From an uncultured Bacillota bacterium (lineage in GTDB: Bacteria; Bacillota; Clostridia; Oscillospirales; Oscillospiraceae): a stretch of DNA of 17,302 nt. Under the pieces are notes generated by a model that searched no databases, was not told the DNA's origin, and saw only the letters and a program-made list of their open reading frames with translations. A program made the position numbers and the translations under genes. Shown piece after piece: positions 15,979 through 17,302 of this stretch. How positions within the stretch are numbered: position 1 is the first letter of the stretch; the number at the start of each line of letters is the position of its first letter. Where the stretch lies: positions 1 to 17,302 of the forward strand of contig CALACZ010000007.1 in assembly GCA_937890735.1 (NCBI GenBank), written 5' to 3'.

Positions 15979-17302
15979 ATGAAAAAGCCGCAGATTCGCA
16001 AGCCGGAGTTCCGGCTCAAAAAGATCACGGGGCTTGAAAAGCGGTGGCTTCTCAACAACGTCAGCATCATGGTGGTGCTGGTGCTGCTGTGCGTGCTGAT
16101 CGTCACGCTCTCCATGGCGGCGTATTACTACACCTCCGTCCGCGCAAGCCTGGAGACAAAAGCCAAAACGACCGGCAGCTTTTTTGCCAGCTACTCCGAC
16201 CGCGACTATTCAGAATTTTATCAGACCTGCATCCGCCTGTCGCAGACGTATGACGAAGGCGAGGGCATCGAGCTGCAATTCATCAGTCCTGCCGGCGAAC
16301 TGCTCGCCTCGTCCGACGGGCAGCGCCCCGGCGTGTCGGTCCGCAGCGCGGATGTGACGGAGGCGCTGCAAAACGGGCGCGCCGCGTCCTTCAGCGGGGC
16401 AGACAGCCAGACCAGGCAGCGCGTGATGGCGGTGTCCAGTCCGCTCGTTTACTCCGATGGCGCGGTCGTGGGCGTGCTGCGGTACATCGCAAGCCTGGAA
16501 ACGGTCGATCGTCAGGTCATGCGCATTGCGGCGCTCGCGGTGCTGGTGGGGCTGGTATTCGTGGCGCTTATTTTCTTCGTCAGCAGCTACTTTATCCGCT
16601 CCATTTTAGAGCCGCTCTCGCAGATCACCGCTACCGCCAAGCGCATCGCCGCCGGGTCATACGGCGTGCAGATCAACAAGCGCTTTGACGACGAGATCGG
16701 CGAGCTTGCTGACACCATCAACGATATGTCGCTGAAGATCAGCCGCTCGGAAAAAACGCAGTCCGAATTTATCTCGTCCGTCTCACACGAGCTGCGCACG
16801 CCGCTCACCGCCATCTCCGGCTGGAGCGAAACGCTCCTGTCTGCCGAGAATCTCGACCCCGAGGTCCGGCGCGGCGTGCTCATCATCCTGCGCGAGGCGC
16901 GCAGGCTCACCGGCATGGTCGAGGAGCTGCTGGAATTTACGCGGATGCAGAACGGGCGCTTTACCCTTCGGGTCGAAAAATCCGATATTCTGGCGGAATT
17001 TGAGGACACCGTGTTCATGTACGGCAGCCGCCTGCGGCAGGAGGGCATCACGCTCAACTACACCCCGCCCGACGCGTCCATCGGCGAGATCCCATGCGAC
17101 GTGGCGCGGATGCGGCAGGTGTTCCTGAACGTGCTCGATAATGCCGCCAAGCACGGCGGCGACGGCAAAAAGATCGATGCGTCCATCGCAAAAGAGGATG
17201 GGAACGTCGTCATCCGCATCCGCGACTACGGCGTGGGCATCCCCGAAGAGGAGCTGCCGCACGTCAAGATGAAATTTTACAAGGGCAGCTCCAAAGCGCG
17301 CG
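15979..17302 (+). CDS. Membrane sensor histidine kinase with HAMP domain (3' end outside the window)
   Basis: 441 codons are visible and the frame is open at the edge. A short basic cytosolic tail is followed by transmembrane helix 1 (about 27-50), an extracytoplasmic sensor of about 130 residues (52-182), helix 2 (183-206), a HAMP linker (to about 258), and the dimerisation/phosphorylation helix with His270 in SVSHELRTPLT. The ATP-binding domain shows the N box NVLDNAAKHGG (Asn388) and the G1 box RDYGVGIP (416-422), and is cut at the F-box region KFYKGSSKAR. Only a final stretch of the catalytic domain is missing. The sensor has no recognised motif and could be a small PAS/CACHE-like fold (inference). 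The ATG at 15979 has a weak ribosome binding site, and coupling to the upstream regulator gene probably helps its translation. Confidence 0.93.
   Translation, partial: MKKPQIRKPEFRLKKITGLEKRWLLNNVSIMVVLVLLCVLIVTLSMAAYYYTSVRASLETKAKTTGSFFASYSDRDYSEFYQTCIRLSQTYDEGEGIELQFISPAGELLASSDGQRPGVSVRSADVTEALQNGRAASFSGADSQTRQRVMAVSSPLVYSDGAVVGVLRYIASLETVDRQVMRIAALAVLVGLVFVALIFFVSSYFIRSILEPLSQITATAKRIAAGSYGVQINKRFDDEIGELADTINDMSLKISRSEKTQSEFISSVSHELRTPLTAISGWSETLLSAENLDPEVRRGVLIILREARRLTGMVEELLEFTRMQNGRFTLRVEKSDILAEFEDTVFMYGSRLRQEGITLNYTPPDASIGEIPCDVARMRQVFLNVLDNAAKHGGDGKKIDASIAKEDGNVVIRIRDYGVGIPEEELPHVKMKFYKGSSKAR

Overview
The window reads as chromosomal DNA of a GC-rich, low-branching Gram-positive bacterium. 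It most likely belongs to the Clostridia (Oscillospirales-type gut Firmicutes), although the exact taxon is inference. The support is a perfect CIRCE operator, a WhiA gene, a CsaB-type pyruvyl transferase, a YkpA/YbiT-like ABC-F ATPase, strong AGGAGG-like ribosome binding sites and sigma-A-type promoters. There are no RNA genes, insertion sequences, CRISPR arrays or prophage genes. Every base lies in a gene or in a gap under about 190 bases.

Region 1 (1-3322): a leftward ABC-F ATPase, cut by the window edge, is divergent from a rightward htpG (Hsp90). The htpG promoter overlaps a perfect CIRCE element, so HrcA heat-shock control is expected. A strong hairpin at 3290-3322 ends htpG and, from the other side, the leftward envelope operon.

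Region 2 (3324-8894): a cell-surface polysaccharide locus made of two divergent operons. Leftward are a DUF4330-like single-pass membrane protein and an O-antigen ligase/polymerase (Wzy/WaaL-like) protein, coupled by an ATGA overlap. Rightward are a two-domain protein (GT4 glycosyltransferase fused to a CsaB-like polysaccharide pyruvyl transferase) and a TuaH-like glycosyltransferase, also coupled by an ATGA overlap and closed by a hairpin with eight T residues. The 131-base divergent gap holds two opposed promoters that overlap, plus an 11-base inverted repeat over the rightward -10 box. Together these genes look like a machine for building, pyruvylating and polymerising or attaching a secondary cell wall polymer.

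Region 3 (8904-15153): a compact housekeeping operon murB-rapZ-whiA-dnaE, with gaps of 9, 20 and 11 bases, for peptidoglycan precursor synthesis, its P-loop regulator, a sporulation/division-type DNA-binding protein and the replicative polymerase. The yvcK gene that sits between the rapZ and whiA homologues in Bacillus subtilis is absent here.

Region 4 (15178-17302): an OmpR-family response regulator and its membrane histidine kinase, which runs off the right edge.

Most genes are ordinary. The parts most worth a second look are the fused GT-CsaB enzyme and its divergent partner operon with the palindrome between them, the strongly basic repeat-like N-terminus of the ligase, and the CIRCE-controlled htpG.
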